Assembly (NCBI RefSeq): GCF_002954615.1
Contig: NZ_MSCJ01000001.1
Coordinates: forward strand, 620,001-684,000
From: Photobacterium angustum
Lineage (GTDB): Bacteria; Pseudomonadota; Gammaproteobacteria; Enterobacterales; Vibrionaceae
Reading direction: 5' to 3'
Length of the DNA stretch: 64,000 nt
In this document: piece by piece, positions 7,683 through 16,482 of the stretch
Position numbering within the stretch: the stretch's first letter is position 1
Layout: each line of letters begins with the position of its first letter
Program-made: the position numbers and the translations under genes
The notes under the pieces: generated by a model
Told to the model about the DNA's origin: nothing
Database searches by the model: none
What the model saw: only the letters and a program-made list of their open reading frames with translations

Positions 7683-8554
7683 GTGATCCTTCTTTTATCA
7701 TAGATAATGATAACCCGTTTTCACATCGCGGTTGGCAAGCTAAGTTGTCATTAGGCTTCGCTGTTAAAAATAATAAAACAGTATTAGCGCATCGACAACA
7801 ATATGGTCCACTGGCTGTTCAACGACCGTTTTATCCTGAAAAAAATATCTGTCATACCTATCTATTACATCCTCCTGGTGGTGTTGTCGGGGGCGATACA
7901 TTGACCATTCATACTAATGTAGATAACTATGCTCATGCATTAGTTACCACCCCTGGCGCAACAAAATTTTATCGCTCAGCGGAGCAATGGGCAGAACAAA
8001 CGCAATGCCTGACGGTATCCGATGGCGGAATTTTAGAGTGGTTACCACAAGAAAATATCTTTTTTAATGATGCCAAAGTGAAGCTAAACAGCACAATTAT
8101 ATTGGCTGAAACTGCTCGATTTATGGGATGGGAAATGCACTGTTTTGGACGACCTGCACTGAATGAGGGCTTTGATAACGGCAGTTTAATGGGGAAGACG
8201 GAAATACAAATAGCAGGTGAAAAAATATTAATTGAGCGACTCGCCTTAGAGGGGGAGGATTGTCCTTTTTATATCAATGGGTTACGGGGGTTTAGTTTAT
8301 CGTCAAGTTTATATATAACCAATAAAGATCCTATCGTATTCGAAATGGTACAAGTGTTGCTAAATAATATATGCAAAAAGTATCACTTATTTGATTTAGT
8401 AATAGGTGTTACTCAGTTAGAGGGATTGATGGTAATTAGAGCCCTCGCTAATTGGAGCGAAACAATATTATCTGTGTTTGTCGAAATTTGGCAATTAGTA
8501 CGGCAACAGTGGTTTCACGAAATACCAGCGAAGCCAAGAATTTGGGCAACTTAA
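7679..8554 (+). CDS. ureD: urease accessory protein UreD
   Basis: UreD is the scaffold that binds apo-urease and recruits UreF and UreG for nickel insertion. The 291-residue sequence has the family blocks LAHRQQYGPLAVQRPFYPE, CHTYLLHPPGGVVGGDTL and ATKFYRSAEQWAEQ. It begins within the urtE stop (four-base overlap) and ends 23 bases before ureA. Length is normal for the family. Confidence 0.95.
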   Translation: MSDPSFIIDNDNPFSHRGWQAKLSLGFAVKNNKTVLAHRQQYGPLAVQRPFYPEKNICHTYLLHPPGGVVGGDTLTIHTNVDNYAHALVTTPGATKFYRSAEQWAEQTQCLTVSDGGILEWLPQENIFFNDAKVKLNSTIILAETARFMGWEMHCFGRPALNEGFDNGSLMGKTEIQIAGEKILIERLALEGEDCPFYINGLRGFSLSSSLYITNKDPIVFEMVQVLLNNICKKYHLFDLVIGVTQLEGLMVIRALANWSETILSVFVEIWQLVRQQWFHEIPAKPRIWAT

Positions 8555-8577
8555 CGGTTAGGGATAAGGAGTGAAGG

Positions 8578-8880
8578 ATGGAACTCTCCCCACGAGAAAA
8601 AGATAAATTACTACTTTATTGCGCAGCATTATTGGCAAAAGATCGTTTAAAACGTGGGATCAAATTGAATTATCCAGAATCTATCGCCTTTATTAGTGCT
8701 GAAATCATGGAAGGTGCTAGAGAAGGGAAGACGGTTGCAGAGTTAATGGATTATGGTCGCACATTGCTGAAATCGGCAGATGTTATGGAAGGAATAGCGT
8801 CAATGATCCCTGATGTGCAAGTAGAAGCGACATTTCCTGACGGAACAAAGCTTGTGACGATTCACGAACCGATTGTATGA
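8578..8880 (+). CDS. ureA: urease gamma subunit
   Basis: The smallest structural subunit of bacterial three-chain urease, exactly 100 residues as is typical. It starts [20 protein letters not shown] and contains [25 protein letters not shown] split across the central helices. It assembles with UreB and UreC into a (UreABC)3 trimer in the cytoplasm. The ribosome binding site is AAGGAG before ATG 8578. Six bases separate its stop from ureB. Confidence 0.97.
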   Translation: MELSPREKDKLLLYCAALLAKDRLKRGIKLNYPESIAFISAEIMEGAREGKTVAELMDYGRTLLKSADVMEGIASMIPDVQVEATFPDGTKLVTIHEPIV

Positions 8881-8886
8881 GGGATT

Positions 8887-9222
8887 ATGGCGAAAATTGA
8901 GCAAACCGAACCGCCTCTAATACCCGGTGAAATCATGGTGGCTAAAGGTGATATCACTATTAATGCTGATCGAAAGACAACACAAGTGGTTGTGATGAAT
9001 GTCGGTGACCGGCCTATTCAAATCGGTTCCCATTACCACTTTTATGAAGTAAATGATGCTCTGGTGTTTGAACGAGAGGCATGTCGGGGGTATAGACCTA
9101 ACATTCCGGCAGGAACAGCAATACGTTTTGAACCAGGACAAAAGCGTACCATTGAGCTGGTGGAGTATTCAGGTAAACGTCAGGTTTTTGGTTTTCAAGG
9201 GAAAATTATGGGTGAGTTATAA
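8887..9222 (+). CDS. ureB: urease beta subunit
   Basis: This 111-residue beta subunit begins with a short acidic extension and then [20 protein letters not shown], matching bacterial UreB. Further conserved blocks are [15 protein letters not shown] and [19 protein letters not shown]. It packs against UreC and the adjacent trimer arm and contributes no metal ligands. It lies between ureA and ureC with short spacers. Confidence 0.97.
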   Translation: MAKIEQTEPPLIPGEIMVAKGDITINADRKTTQVVVMNVGDRPIQIGSHYHFYEVNDALVFEREACRGYRPNIPAGTAIRFEPGQKRTIELVEYSGKRQVFGFQGKIMGEL

Positions 9223-9239
9223 CCTGTTAAGGATGAAGA

Positions 9240-10943
9240 ATGGCATCTATCCCAAGGCAAGCGTACGCAGAAATGTTTGGTCCTACCGTTGGAGATAAAG
9301 TCAGACTTGCAGATACCGAGTTATGGTTGTCAGTTGAAAAGGATTATACCGTCTATGGTGATGAGGTAAAATTTGGCGGGGGTAAAGTCATCCGTGATGG
9401 TATGGGGCAAGGGCAAGCTTCAACGTTTGATACGCCAAATCTGGTGATCACGAATGCGATTATTTTAGATTATTGGGGCATTGTAAAAGCAGATGTCGCG
9501 GTAAAAAACGGACGGATCAGTGCAATAGGTAAAGCAGGAAATCCTGATATTCAGCCCGAAGTGACAATTGCGATAGGAGCTGGAACGGAAATTATTGCTG
9601 GTGAAGGCAATATATTAACGGCTGGAGGGATTGATTCCCATATTCACTTTATTTGCCCACAACAAATTGAAGAAGCACTAGCCTCAGGGATCACCACCAT
9701 GATCGGAGGAGGAACAGGACCTGCAACAGGGACGAATGCGACAACCTGTACACCGGGAAGTTGGAATATCCATCGCATGTTGCAGTCGTTAGATCATTTT
9801 CCCATGAATTTCGGCTTACTTGGTAAAGGTAATTGTAGTCAGCCTCGCCCATTACAAGAACAAGTTGCCGCAGGTGTCGTAGGCTTAAAACTGCATGAAG
9901 ATTGGGGTACCACACCAGCATCAATTGATACCTGTTTAACGGTTGCTGATGCGATGGATGTGCAAGTTGCGATCCATACCGACACCTTAAATGAATCTGG
10001 CTTTGTTGAATCCACGTTGGCAGCAATAGGCGATCGGGTTATTCACACCTATCATACGGAAGGGGCAGGTGGTGGACATGCACCTGATATTATTCGGGCT
10101 TGTGGTGAGCATAACGTCCTTCCATCCTCTACTAATCCGACCCGACCTTATACGATTAATACCGTTGATGAACATCTCGACATGTTAATGGTTTGCCATC
10201 ACTTATCTCCCTCTATTGCAGAAGATGTTGCGTTTGCAGAGTCTCGAATTCGTCGAGAAACCATTGCATCTGAAGATATCTTGCATGATCTCGGTGCGTT
10301 TTCGATGATTGCTTCAGATTCACAAGCAATGGGACGAGTAGGAGAAGTGATCCTCAGAACGTGGCAAACGGCCCATAAAATGAAAGTACAACGTGGCTCA
10401 CTACCGGAAGATAGCCAAGATAACGATAACTTTCGCTTAAAACGTTATATTGCAAAATATACTATCAACCCTGCTATTACTCATGGGATGTCACATGAAG
10501 TGGGATCGATTGAAAAAGGCAAACTTGCCGATTTAGTGCTGTGGAAGCCCGCTTTTTTTGGCGTTAAACCGAGTTTAATTATTAAAGGTGGGATGATTGC
10601 AATGGCACCCATGGGCGATCCGAATGGCTCGATCCCGACGCCTCAACCTGTGCATTATCGCCCGATGTTTGGTCACTTTGGCGAGGCTGCGAAACAAACC
10701 TCTATGTTATTTCTATCGCAGCAAGCGCAAAAAGAAGGCGTTGCTGAACAGCTTGGATTAGGCAGCCTGATTGGTGTTGTAAAGCAATGCCGAACGATCG
10801 GAAAAAGTGATATGAAGCTTAATAGCTGGCAACCAACGATTGAAGTCGACTCTCAAACTTATCAAGTACGCGCTAATGGTGAATTGCTAACTTGTGAACC
10901 CGTATCTGAATTACCGATGGCACAACGATACTTTTTATTTTAA
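9240..10943 (+). CDS. ureC: urease alpha (catalytic) subunit
   Basis: UreC carries the dinickel site that hydrolyses urea to ammonia and carbamate. At 567 residues it has the normal length. Visible active-site elements are the nickel-binding HIHF pair, the lysine that is carbamylated in GLKLHEDWG, histidines in [12 protein letters not shown] and [12 protein letters not shown], the flap cysteine and histidine in [10 protein letters not shown], and the aspartate in [11 protein letters not shown]. All appear intact, so an active enzyme is expected once nickel is inserted. ATG 9240 is preceded by AAGGAT. A hairpin lies in the spacer before ureE. Confidence 0.98.
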   Translation: MASIPRQAYAEMFGPTVGDKVRLADTELWLSVEKDYTVYGDEVKFGGGKVIRDGMGQGQASTFDTPNLVITNAIILDYWGIVKADVAVKNGRISAIGKAGNPDIQPEVTIAIGAGTEIIAGEGNILTAGGIDSHIHFICPQQIEEALASGITTMIGGGTGPATGTNATTCTPGSWNIHRMLQSLDHFPMNFGLLGKGNCSQPRPLQEQVAAGVVGLKLHEDWGTTPASIDTCLTVADAMDVQVAIHTDTLNESGFVESTLAAIGDRVIHTYHTEGAGGGHAPDIIRACGEHNVLPSSTNPTRPYTINTVDEHLDMLMVCHHLSPSIAEDVAFAESRIRRETIASEDILHDLGAFSMIASDSQAMGRVGEVILRTWQTAHKMKVQRGSLPEDSQDNDNFRLKRYIAKYTINPAITHGMSHEVGSIEKGKLADLVLWKPAFFGVKPSLIIKGGMIAMAPMGDPNGSIPTPQPVHYRPMFGHFGEAAKQTSMLFLSQQAQKEGVAEQLGLGSLIGVVKQCRTIGKSDMKLNSWQPTIEVDSQTYQVRANGELLTCEPVSELPMAQRYFLF

Positions 10944-10949
10944 CTGCAT

Positions 10950-10995
10950 TTACTTCAACGTTATTTGTTTTAAATAACGTGATAAGTCGAAGTAA
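10950..10995. other. stem-loop between ureC and ureE
   Basis: An inner stem ACGTTATTT (10958-10966) with AAATAACGT (10972-10980) is nested in an outer stem TTACTTC (10950-10956) with GAAGTAA (10989-10995). No T run follows. It separates the structural urease genes from the accessory genes and may act as a processing or stability element. Confidence 0.6.
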
Positions 10996-11046
10996 ATAAT
11001 TAAGTAATCGAAGCTACGGAAGCTAAAAAATGACGGAGGGATACCA

Positions 11047-11493
11047 ATGATAGAGCTGATAGCAATAAAAACAGATAGCATCAATCCACCCCAGACGTAT
11101 TTAAGTTTACCCATAGAAAGTCGGATAAAAAGTCGATTAAAAGTATATTTAGACGATGGACGGGAAGCAGGATTATTTTTACCTCGTGGTCATATATTAA
11201 GAGGAGGAGAACAGTTGGTAAGCCGCTGTGGTATTACCGTTGAGATAAAAGCAGCGCCTGAAAAAGTCTCAACAGTCTATTGTGGTGATGGATTAAAACT
11301 TATGAAGATTGCTTACCACTTAGGAAACCGACATGTTCCATTACAGATATCTCATCTCTGGTTACGTTATCAACATGATCATGTGTTAGATGAAATGGTA
11401 AAAGGACTTGGTGGTGATGTGATGTGCGATTGCGAACCTTTTGAGCCTGAGAGCGGTGCTTATGGCGGATCTTCTAGTAGCCACCATCATTAA
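11047..11493 (+). CDS. ureE: urease accessory protein UreE (nickel metallochaperone)
   Basis: UreE delivers nickel to the UreG/UreF/UreD complex. The 148-residue protein shows the family pattern: an N-terminal peptide-binding domain with GREAGLFLPRGHILRGGEQL and a metal-binding domain with GNRHVPLQI and YQHDHVLDEMVKGLG, where the GNRH histidine region and HDH are the expected nickel ligands. The C-terminal tail is short (SSSSHHH), so it lacks the long polyhistidine tail of Klebsiella UreE and probably stores less nickel. A 103-bp spacer precedes it. Confidence 0.95.
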   Translation: MIELIAIKTDSINPPQTYLSLPIESRIKSRLKVYLDDGREAGLFLPRGHILRGGEQLVSRCGITVEIKAAPEKVSTVYCGDGLKLMKIAYHLGNRHVPLQISHLWLRYQHDHVLDEMVKGLGGDVMCDCEPFEPESGAYGGSSSSHHH

Positions 11494-11522
11494 TTATTTA
11501 TAACTCTATAAGGATATGCGTT

Positions 11523-11729
11523 ATGAAATTCTATTTGCTGTTAATACTAAGTTTATTTTCGTCATCTTCTGTGTGGGCTCATGCGGGGCATCAAACAGAA
11601 AATTCAACTCACCATTTATTGCAGTCAGCATTGTTTCATCCAACACAGTGGCTTGATTTACTTTCGTTATCGATTTGTTTTGCACTCTTCACTGTTATCG
11701 TTTTGGTTGCAGTGTATGCAAAAAAGTAA
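11523..11729 (+). CDS. small secreted or membrane protein inside the urease operon, resembling a truncated HupE/UreJ
   Basis: A 68-codon ORF between ureE and ureF, with AAGGATATGCGTT before its ATG. It has a clear signal peptide (MKFYLLLILSLFSSSSVWA) and a mature start HAGHQTENSTHH, then FHPTQWLDLLSL and one C-terminal membrane helix ending VAVYAKK. HupE/UreJ nickel permeases also start with a signal peptide followed by H-x-G-H and have an HPxxGxDH motif, so this looks like a minimal or decayed relative (inference). Only one membrane span remains, so it cannot be a full permease. Its end overlaps ureF by 14 bases. The three or four exposed histidines would suit periplasmic nickel binding. Confidence 0.65.
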   Translation: MKFYLLLILSLFSSSSVWAHAGHQTENSTHHLLQSALFHPTQWLDLLSLSICFALFTVIVLVAVYAKK

Positions 11730-12423
11730 TCTCGATGCTAGTCAGGTTATAACGCCAATAGCGCAATATCGATTATATCAATTGATGAGTCCGTCATTGC
11801 CAATCGGTGGCTTTACTTATTCACAAGGGATGGAATGGGCGGTTGAGGCGAAATGGATTGAGGATGTAAAAGCATTAGTATCATGGTTAGTAACCATTGT
11901 TGAACAAAGTATGGCAACGCTTGAGTTACCAATTTTACGACGTTATTACCAAGCAATTAAAGTTCATGATTTTAAAAGCATAACGACATGGAGTGAGTAT
12001 TTATACGCGTGCCGTGAAACAAAAGAATTACGTGCTGAAGAGCAGCAACGTGGTCGTGCGCTATTTACATTATTAGCCCAATTAAATGTACCGACACATG
12101 GTGTTGAGCATATAAACGCGCTAAATCAAAACCAGTTATTAGGGTTTGTCTTGGCAGCACATCATTGGAATATTCCATGTATACCATTATCTCAAGGATA
12201 TTTATGGAGTTGGGCTGAGAATATGGTGATGGCTGGCGTTAAGCTTGTTCCTCTTGGGCAAACGGCGGGGCAACAAGCATTAATACAATTAGTTGAACAT
12301 TTTCCATCTGCGATAGAGCGCTCAGCACAGATTTCTGATCTTAATATTGGTAGCTATATGCCTGCTTTATCTCTCGCAAGTAGCCGTCACGAAACGCAAT
12401 ATACTCGCTTATTTCGCTCATAA
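11716..12423 (+). CDS. ureF: urease accessory protein UreF
   Basis: UreF bridges UreD and UreG and gates GTP-dependent nickel insertion. I chose ATG 11716 (235 residues), which opens [10 protein letters not shown] and leads to [19 protein letters not shown], the conserved UreF start region. An in-frame ATG at 11581 would add 45 residues that merely read the small upstream ORF in another frame. Other family signs are [16 protein letters not shown] and [22 protein letters not shown]. It overlaps the preceding small ORF by 14 bases, which suggests translational coupling. Confidence 0.93.
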   Translation: MQKSNLDASQVITPIAQYRLYQLMSPSLPIGGFTYSQGMEWAVEAKWIEDVKALVSWLVTIVEQSMATLELPILRRYYQAIKVHDFKSITTWSEYLYACRETKELRAEEQQRGRALFTLLAQLNVPTHGVEHINALNQNQLLGFVLAAHHWNIPCIPLSQGYLWSWAENMVMAGVKLVPLGQTAGQQALIQLVEHFPSAIERSAQISDLNIGSYMPALSLASSRHETQYTRLFRS

Positions 12424-12433
12424 AAGGATTGTT

Positions 12434-13066
12434 ATGATGATGACAGAATATAAACAACCGTTACGTATTGGTGTCGGTGGTCCTGTTGGCTCTGGAAAAA
12501 CAGCTTTGCTTGAAGTGTTATGTAAAGCGATTCGTAACAAGTTGAATATTGCGGTTGTTACTAATGATATTTATACCCAAGAAGACGCCAAAATCTTAAC
12601 GCGTGCAGAAGCATTAGCGCCCGATAGGATTATTGGTGTCGAAACTGGGGGGTGCCCACATACCGCTATACGTGAAGATGCATCGATGAATCTTGCGGCG
12701 GTTGATGAGTTAGCAAGACGACATAAAAATTTAGATATTGTTTTTGTTGAAAGCGGTGGCGATAACTTAAGTGCAACGTTTAGTCCTGAACTGGCTGACT
12801 TAACCATTTATGTAATAGATGTTGCTGAAGGAGAAAAAATACCCAGAAAAGGAGGCCCTGGCATCACCCGTTCAGATCTATTGGTGATTAATAAAATTGA
12901 TTTAGCACCATATGTTGGTGCGTCATTGGAGGTGATGGAGCAAGATACTCAAAGAATGAGACCAACCAAACCTTTTGTATTTACCAATCTAAAGCAAGCG
13001 GAGGGACTCGAGGTTATTATTGATTTTATTGTAACGGAAGGAATGGTTGAACTACGAAATGAATAA
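12434..13066 (+). CDS. ureG: urease accessory GTPase UreG
   Basis: UreG is a SIMIBI-class GTPase that carries nickel and hydrolyses GTP during urease maturation. Three tandem ATGs occur at 12434, 12437 and 12440 after AAAGGA; I take the first (210 residues). Motifs are the P-loop [13 protein letters not shown], the metal-binding CPH in [31 protein letters not shown] and the guanine-specificity motif NKIDLA. A longer in-frame start at 12347 would overlap ureF and is rejected. It is the last gene of the operon, followed by a strong terminator. Confidence 0.96.
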   Translation: MMMTEYKQPLRIGVGGPVGSGKTALLEVLCKAIRNKLNIAVVTNDIYTQEDAKILTRAEALAPDRIIGVETGGCPHTAIREDASMNLAAVDELARRHKNLDIVFVESGGDNLSATFSPELADLTIYVIDVAEGEKIPRKGGPGITRSDLLVINKIDLAPYVGASLEVMEQDTQRMRPTKPFVFTNLKQAEGLEVIIDFIVTEGMVELRNE

Positions 13067-13080
13067 TATGTATAGAAACA

Positions 13081-13124
13081 AATAAGCCCCATTATTTGGC
13101 TAATATAATGGGGCTTATTCTTTA
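13081..13124. terminator. bidirectional terminator between ureG and nhaC
   Basis: AATAAGCCCCATTAT (13081-13095) pairs perfectly with ATAATGGGGCTTATT (13105-13119) around a 9-nt loop. T-rich sequence follows on the plus side. It ends the 11-kb urea operon and lies just after the convergent nhaC stop. Confidence 0.9.
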
Positions 13125-13137
13125 TGCTTAATAAATA

Positions 13138-14589
13138 TTATGAAGTTAACTGTTTAACAGCAAGTGCTTCTTCTTCATCATCTTGTGCTAATTGGGCTTC
13201 TGATGCTGGTGGACAGCGATCCACAAACCATCCCATGAATGAACAGACAATTGTTACGATAATACAAACGAAGCTTAACCACATAAATGGTGCGTATGAG
13301 AACGTAGCAACACCTAAAATGCTTGCCATATAAATACCGTTATCACTCCACGGCACCATACCTGAGGTCAACGTACCACCAAACTCAGCGTTACGAGAAA
13401 GGTTCTTACGTTGATAGCCTAGACGGTCGTAATTTTTTGCACAAATTTTAGGAGTTAGGATCAGTGATACATACATCGCAGAGCCAAATACGTTACCAAG
13501 GAAAGCAGTAGCAATAGTGGAAACGGATAGGCTACCTGCAGAATTCACACGCTTTTCAAATAGACGAGCAATAGTTTGCAGTACACCGACTTTATCTAAT
13601 AGACCACCAAAACCAAGACCGAAGATGATCACGGCAACAGAGCCAAGCATCGACGACATACCACCACGGTTTAGGATCGCATCAATAAATTCAACACCAG
13701 AGCTAATAGAAAATGGTGCCCATGCAGTATTAAAGGCAACTAAAGGATCCATACCTTGGATCATTACCGCCCAAATAATACCCAATAGAGAACCTAGCGT
13801 AATAACAGGGAATGATGGTAAGCGTAAAGCCAGTAATACCAAGACAATAGCCACAGGGATAAAAGACAATGGTGAGATAACAAATTGCTTATCCATTGCT
13901 TGAATCACAGAATCTACTTGAGACATGTCGACGTTACCGGCGTAGTGGTAGCCCACAACAGTAAACATAATACCAGTGATCACATAACTGATTAATGCGA
14001 TCGGTAACATGCCTTTAATGTGCTCCATAATTTCTACGTTAGACATAGAAGATGCAAGGATCACAGAGTCTGAAAGTGGTGACATTTTATCACCGAAGTA
14101 ACAGCCAGAAAGAACAGCACCAGCGGTCATAGGCGCGGGAATACCTAGACCTTGGCCTATACCCATCATAGCGATACCAGCCGTACCTGCGGCACCCCAA
14201 GAAGTACCGGTTGCTAACGCTGTTAATGAACAAATGATCATTGTTGCTAGCAAGAAAATGGATGGGTGGATGGCTTTTAGACCGTAATAAATAATGGTTG
14301 GAACAATACCACCTGCAATCCAAGTACCCACAAGCGCACCAACTGCAAGCAGAATTAATACGGCACCAAGACCGTTCGCAATACCTTTTGTTGCGGCTTT
14401 TTCTAATGACTTGTAATCATGACCTAGTTTTATACCTAGTCCGATAATGATGAACCAGCCGATGTAGAGTGCTAGCTGAATAGGCAAATTTAACTTAGCG
14501 GTAAATGAGAATGCTAGTGCAAGGAAAATACCGAGAGCAACAAGAACTTGCATCAACGAGGGTAGTTTCACGACAGTCTGTTTTTCCAT
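13138..14589 (-). CDS. nhaC: Na+/H+ antiporter NhaC family protein
   Basis: A 483-residue polytopic inner membrane protein with features of the NhaC family: LTALATGTSWGAAGTAGIAMMGIG, AGAVLSGCYFGDKMSPLSDSV and later LSRNAEFGGTLTSGMVPWSDNG. NhaC proteins exchange cytoplasmic sodium for external protons; some relatives exchange organic acids or amino acids, so substrate is not certain. The start ATG 14589 follows AAGG. It is convergent with the urease operon. Ammonia made by urease raises pH, and a pH-linked antiporter next door may be functional or coincidental. No riboswitch was recognised upstream. Confidence 0.85.
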   Translation of the reverse strand: MEKQTVVKLPSLMQVLVALGIFLALAFSFTAKLNLPIQLALYIGWFIIIGLGIKLGHDYKSLEKAATKGIANGLGAVLILLAVGALVGTWIAGGIVPTIIYYGLKAIHPSIFLLATMIICSLTALATGTSWGAAGTAGIAMMGIGQGLGIPAPMTAGAVLSGCYFGDKMSPLSDSVILASSMSNVEIMEHIKGMLPIALISYVITGIMFTVVGYHYAGNVDMSQVDSVIQAMDKQFVISPLSFIPVAIVLVLLALRLPSFPVITLGSLLGIIWAVMIQGMDPLVAFNTAWAPFSISSGVEFIDAILNRGGMSSMLGSVAVIIFGLGFGGLLDKVGVLQTIARLFEKRVNSAGSLSVSTIATAFLGNVFGSAMYVSLILTPKICAKNYDRLGYQRKNLSRNAEFGGTLTSGMVPWSDNGIYMASILGVATFSYAPFMWLSFVCIIVTIVCSFMGWFVDRCPPASEAQLAQDDEEEALAVKQLTS

Positions 14590-15296
14590 ACTTCTAACCT
14601 TGTTTATCGTACCTGTAAATGAGCTGTTAGCCCAAAGTCAGTAATTAATATTTCTATACTGGTTAATAAATCACGTGCATCACAGCTTGTAACAAAGTTG
14701 GCTACTCTAGCAGGTGGTTCTAAAACCGCGATAAATAATGTTTCTTTATGTGACCTGAGTCTTTTGCTTTAAAAGATAGGCAAAAGCACTGCTTTTTTTG
14801 TATTTATTTTGTTAAAAAATGGTTTTTATTTTGTGTTTGTATATTGGTTTTATTGTTCTGGTTATTTGTTTCAAAACATAATGATAACGTTGTAATTAGT
14901 TTATAAAACTAAAATTCTCTTAATTAATGAATAATATATCTAATAAAAATCGATTGGAGAGACTATCAGGATAGCTGGGTATTTTCAAAGATATGTGTTT
15001 GATTGAATTATATGGACTTGATTGTTTAATTCCATATTTGAGGCTAAAAGTACACGTTAAGTATCGCTTTTTAAGCCTTTTTGCTGCTTTATTCTTCTTT
15101 GTTGTTGCATTTTTGAGCTTATAAAAATAACTAATACCAGTGATAAGAAATTCAAATATCGATAAATTAACAAAGATTGTTACTCTTTTTTACGATAGTA
15201 TTTTTAAGTAGATATTAAAATTATGCTTGTTTTTAAGCCGTTAAATCTCTATAGATGGAAACAGCAGTTAAATTACGACAGGGAGTGTAGTAGCAA
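14590..15296. other. 707-bp intergenic region between nhaC and asd
   Basis: AT-rich DNA with the promoters of two divergent genes. A hairpin at 14761-14786 (CTTTTGC / GCAAAAG) overlaps a second small stem AAAAGC-ACT-GCTTTT followed by Ts, ending near 14799. In the plus direction this resembles a weak terminator with no gene in front, so a short RNA is possible but unsupported. A 43-codon hydrophobic ORF at 14993-15124 has no ribosome binding site. Nothing else is recognised. Confidence 0.5.
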
Positions 15297-16415
15297 ATGA
15301 TGAAAGTAGGTTTAGTTGGTTGGCGTGGTATGGTCGGTTCTGTACTGATGCAACGTATGGTCGAAGAGGGCGATTTTAAACTGATTGACCCTGTATTCTA
15401 TTCAACCTCTCAGATTGGTATTCCAGCGCCTAATTTAGGTAAAGATGCTGGCATGCTGCAAGATGCTTTTGATTTAGAAAGCTTAAAAAAACTTGATGCC
15501 ATTATTACCTGTCAAGGTGGCGGTTATACTGAAAAAGTGTATCCAGCATTACGACAAGCTGGTTGGAAAGGTTACTGGATTGATGCGGCATCAACATTAC
15601 GTATGAAGCCAGAATCAATTATTACACTTGATCCTGTTAACTTTGATCAAATTCAGCAAGGTATTCACAATGGTACCAATACCTATGTTGGTGGTAACTG
15701 TACTGTTAGCTTGATGCTGATGGCTGTTGGTGGCCTATATAAAGCTGGACTTGTTGAGTGGATGACGTCACAAACGTATCAAGCAGCCTCTGGTGCTGGT
15801 GCTAAGAACATGCGTGAGTTGATCAGCCAAATGGGTGTGATTAACGATTCAGTGACAAGCGAGCTTGCGAATCCATCAACATCAATTCTTGATATTGACC
15901 GTAAGGTTGCAGATACATTACGTTCAAGCGATTTTCCATCACAAGAGTTTGGTGCGCCATTAGCCGGTTCTCTGATCCCTTGGATTGATGTGAAGCGTGA
16001 AAATGGTCAAAGCAAAGAAGAGTGGAAAGCGTCTGTTGAAACGAACAAAATTCTTGGCTTAGAGGATTCTCCAATCCCAATCGATGGTACTTGTGTACGT
16101 ATTGGTGCGATGCGCTGTCACAGCCAAGCACTAACATTGAAGCTGAAGAAAAATGTACCGTTAGATGAAATCGAAGAAATTATTGCATCGCATAACGATT
16201 GGGTAAAAGTTATCCCGAATGATCGTGATGTAACAGTGCAAGAGCTAAGCCCAGCTAAAGTAACGGGCACACTATCGGTACCTGTAGGTCGTCTACGTAA
16301 ACTCGCGATGGGTGATGATTACCTGAACGCCTTTACTGTTGGTGATCAGCTACTATGGGGTGCTGCTGAGCCACTTCGTCGTACGTTACGTATTATCTTG
16401 TCTGAAAAAGCATAA
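15297..16415 (+). CDS. asd: aspartate-semialdehyde dehydrogenase
   Basis: Asd converts L-aspartyl-4-phosphate to aspartate semialdehyde with NADPH, the branch point for lysine/diaminopimelate, threonine and methionine. The 372-residue protein starts [21 protein letters not shown] (NADP-binding GxxGxxG), and the catalytic cysteine lies in [11 protein letters not shown]. The sequence [15 protein letters not shown] and the C-terminal RRTLRIIL fit the gammaproteobacterial enzyme. Two adjacent ATGs (15297, 15300) are both possible, with GGGAG upstream. It is monocistronic, with a strong terminator after it. Confidence 0.95.
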   Translation: MMKVGLVGWRGMVGSVLMQRMVEEGDFKLIDPVFYSTSQIGIPAPNLGKDAGMLQDAFDLESLKKLDAIITCQGGGYTEKVYPALRQAGWKGYWIDAASTLRMKPESIITLDPVNFDQIQQGIHNGTNTYVGGNCTVSLMLMAVGGLYKAGLVEWMTSQTYQAASGAGAKNMRELISQMGVINDSVTSELANPSTSILDIDRKVADTLRSSDFPSQEFGAPLAGSLIPWIDVKRENGQSKEEWKASVETNKILGLEDSPIPIDGTCVRIGAMRCHSQALTLKLKKNVPLDEIEEIIASHNDWVKVIPNDRDVTVQELSPAKVTGTLSVPVGRLRKLAMGDDYLNAFTVGDQLLWGAAEPLRRTLRIILSEKA

Positions 16416-16434
16416 TATTAGTCAGTTGATAATA

Positions 16435-16466
16435 AAAAACGCCTGCAGTGATGCAGGCGTTTTTGT
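16435..16466. terminator. bidirectional terminator between asd and the RND permease gene
   Basis: AAAAACGCCTGCA (16435-16447) pairs with TGCAGGCGTTTTT (16452-16464) around GTGA. A and T tracts on both sides suit termination in both directions. Confidence 0.9.
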
Positions 16467-16482
16467 TTATAGTGACTTTAAT

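Noticed and set aside
11581..11715. Longer UreF start
   Set aside because: The 45 extra residues are the small upstream ORF read in another frame; conserved UreF sequence begins after 11716.
14590..14760. Lysine riboswitch ahead of nhaC or asd
   Set aside because: The expected conserved blocks were not found on either strand.
14993..15124. 43-codon hydrophobic ORF upstream of asd
   Set aside because: No ribosome binding site, composition expected from T-rich DNA.
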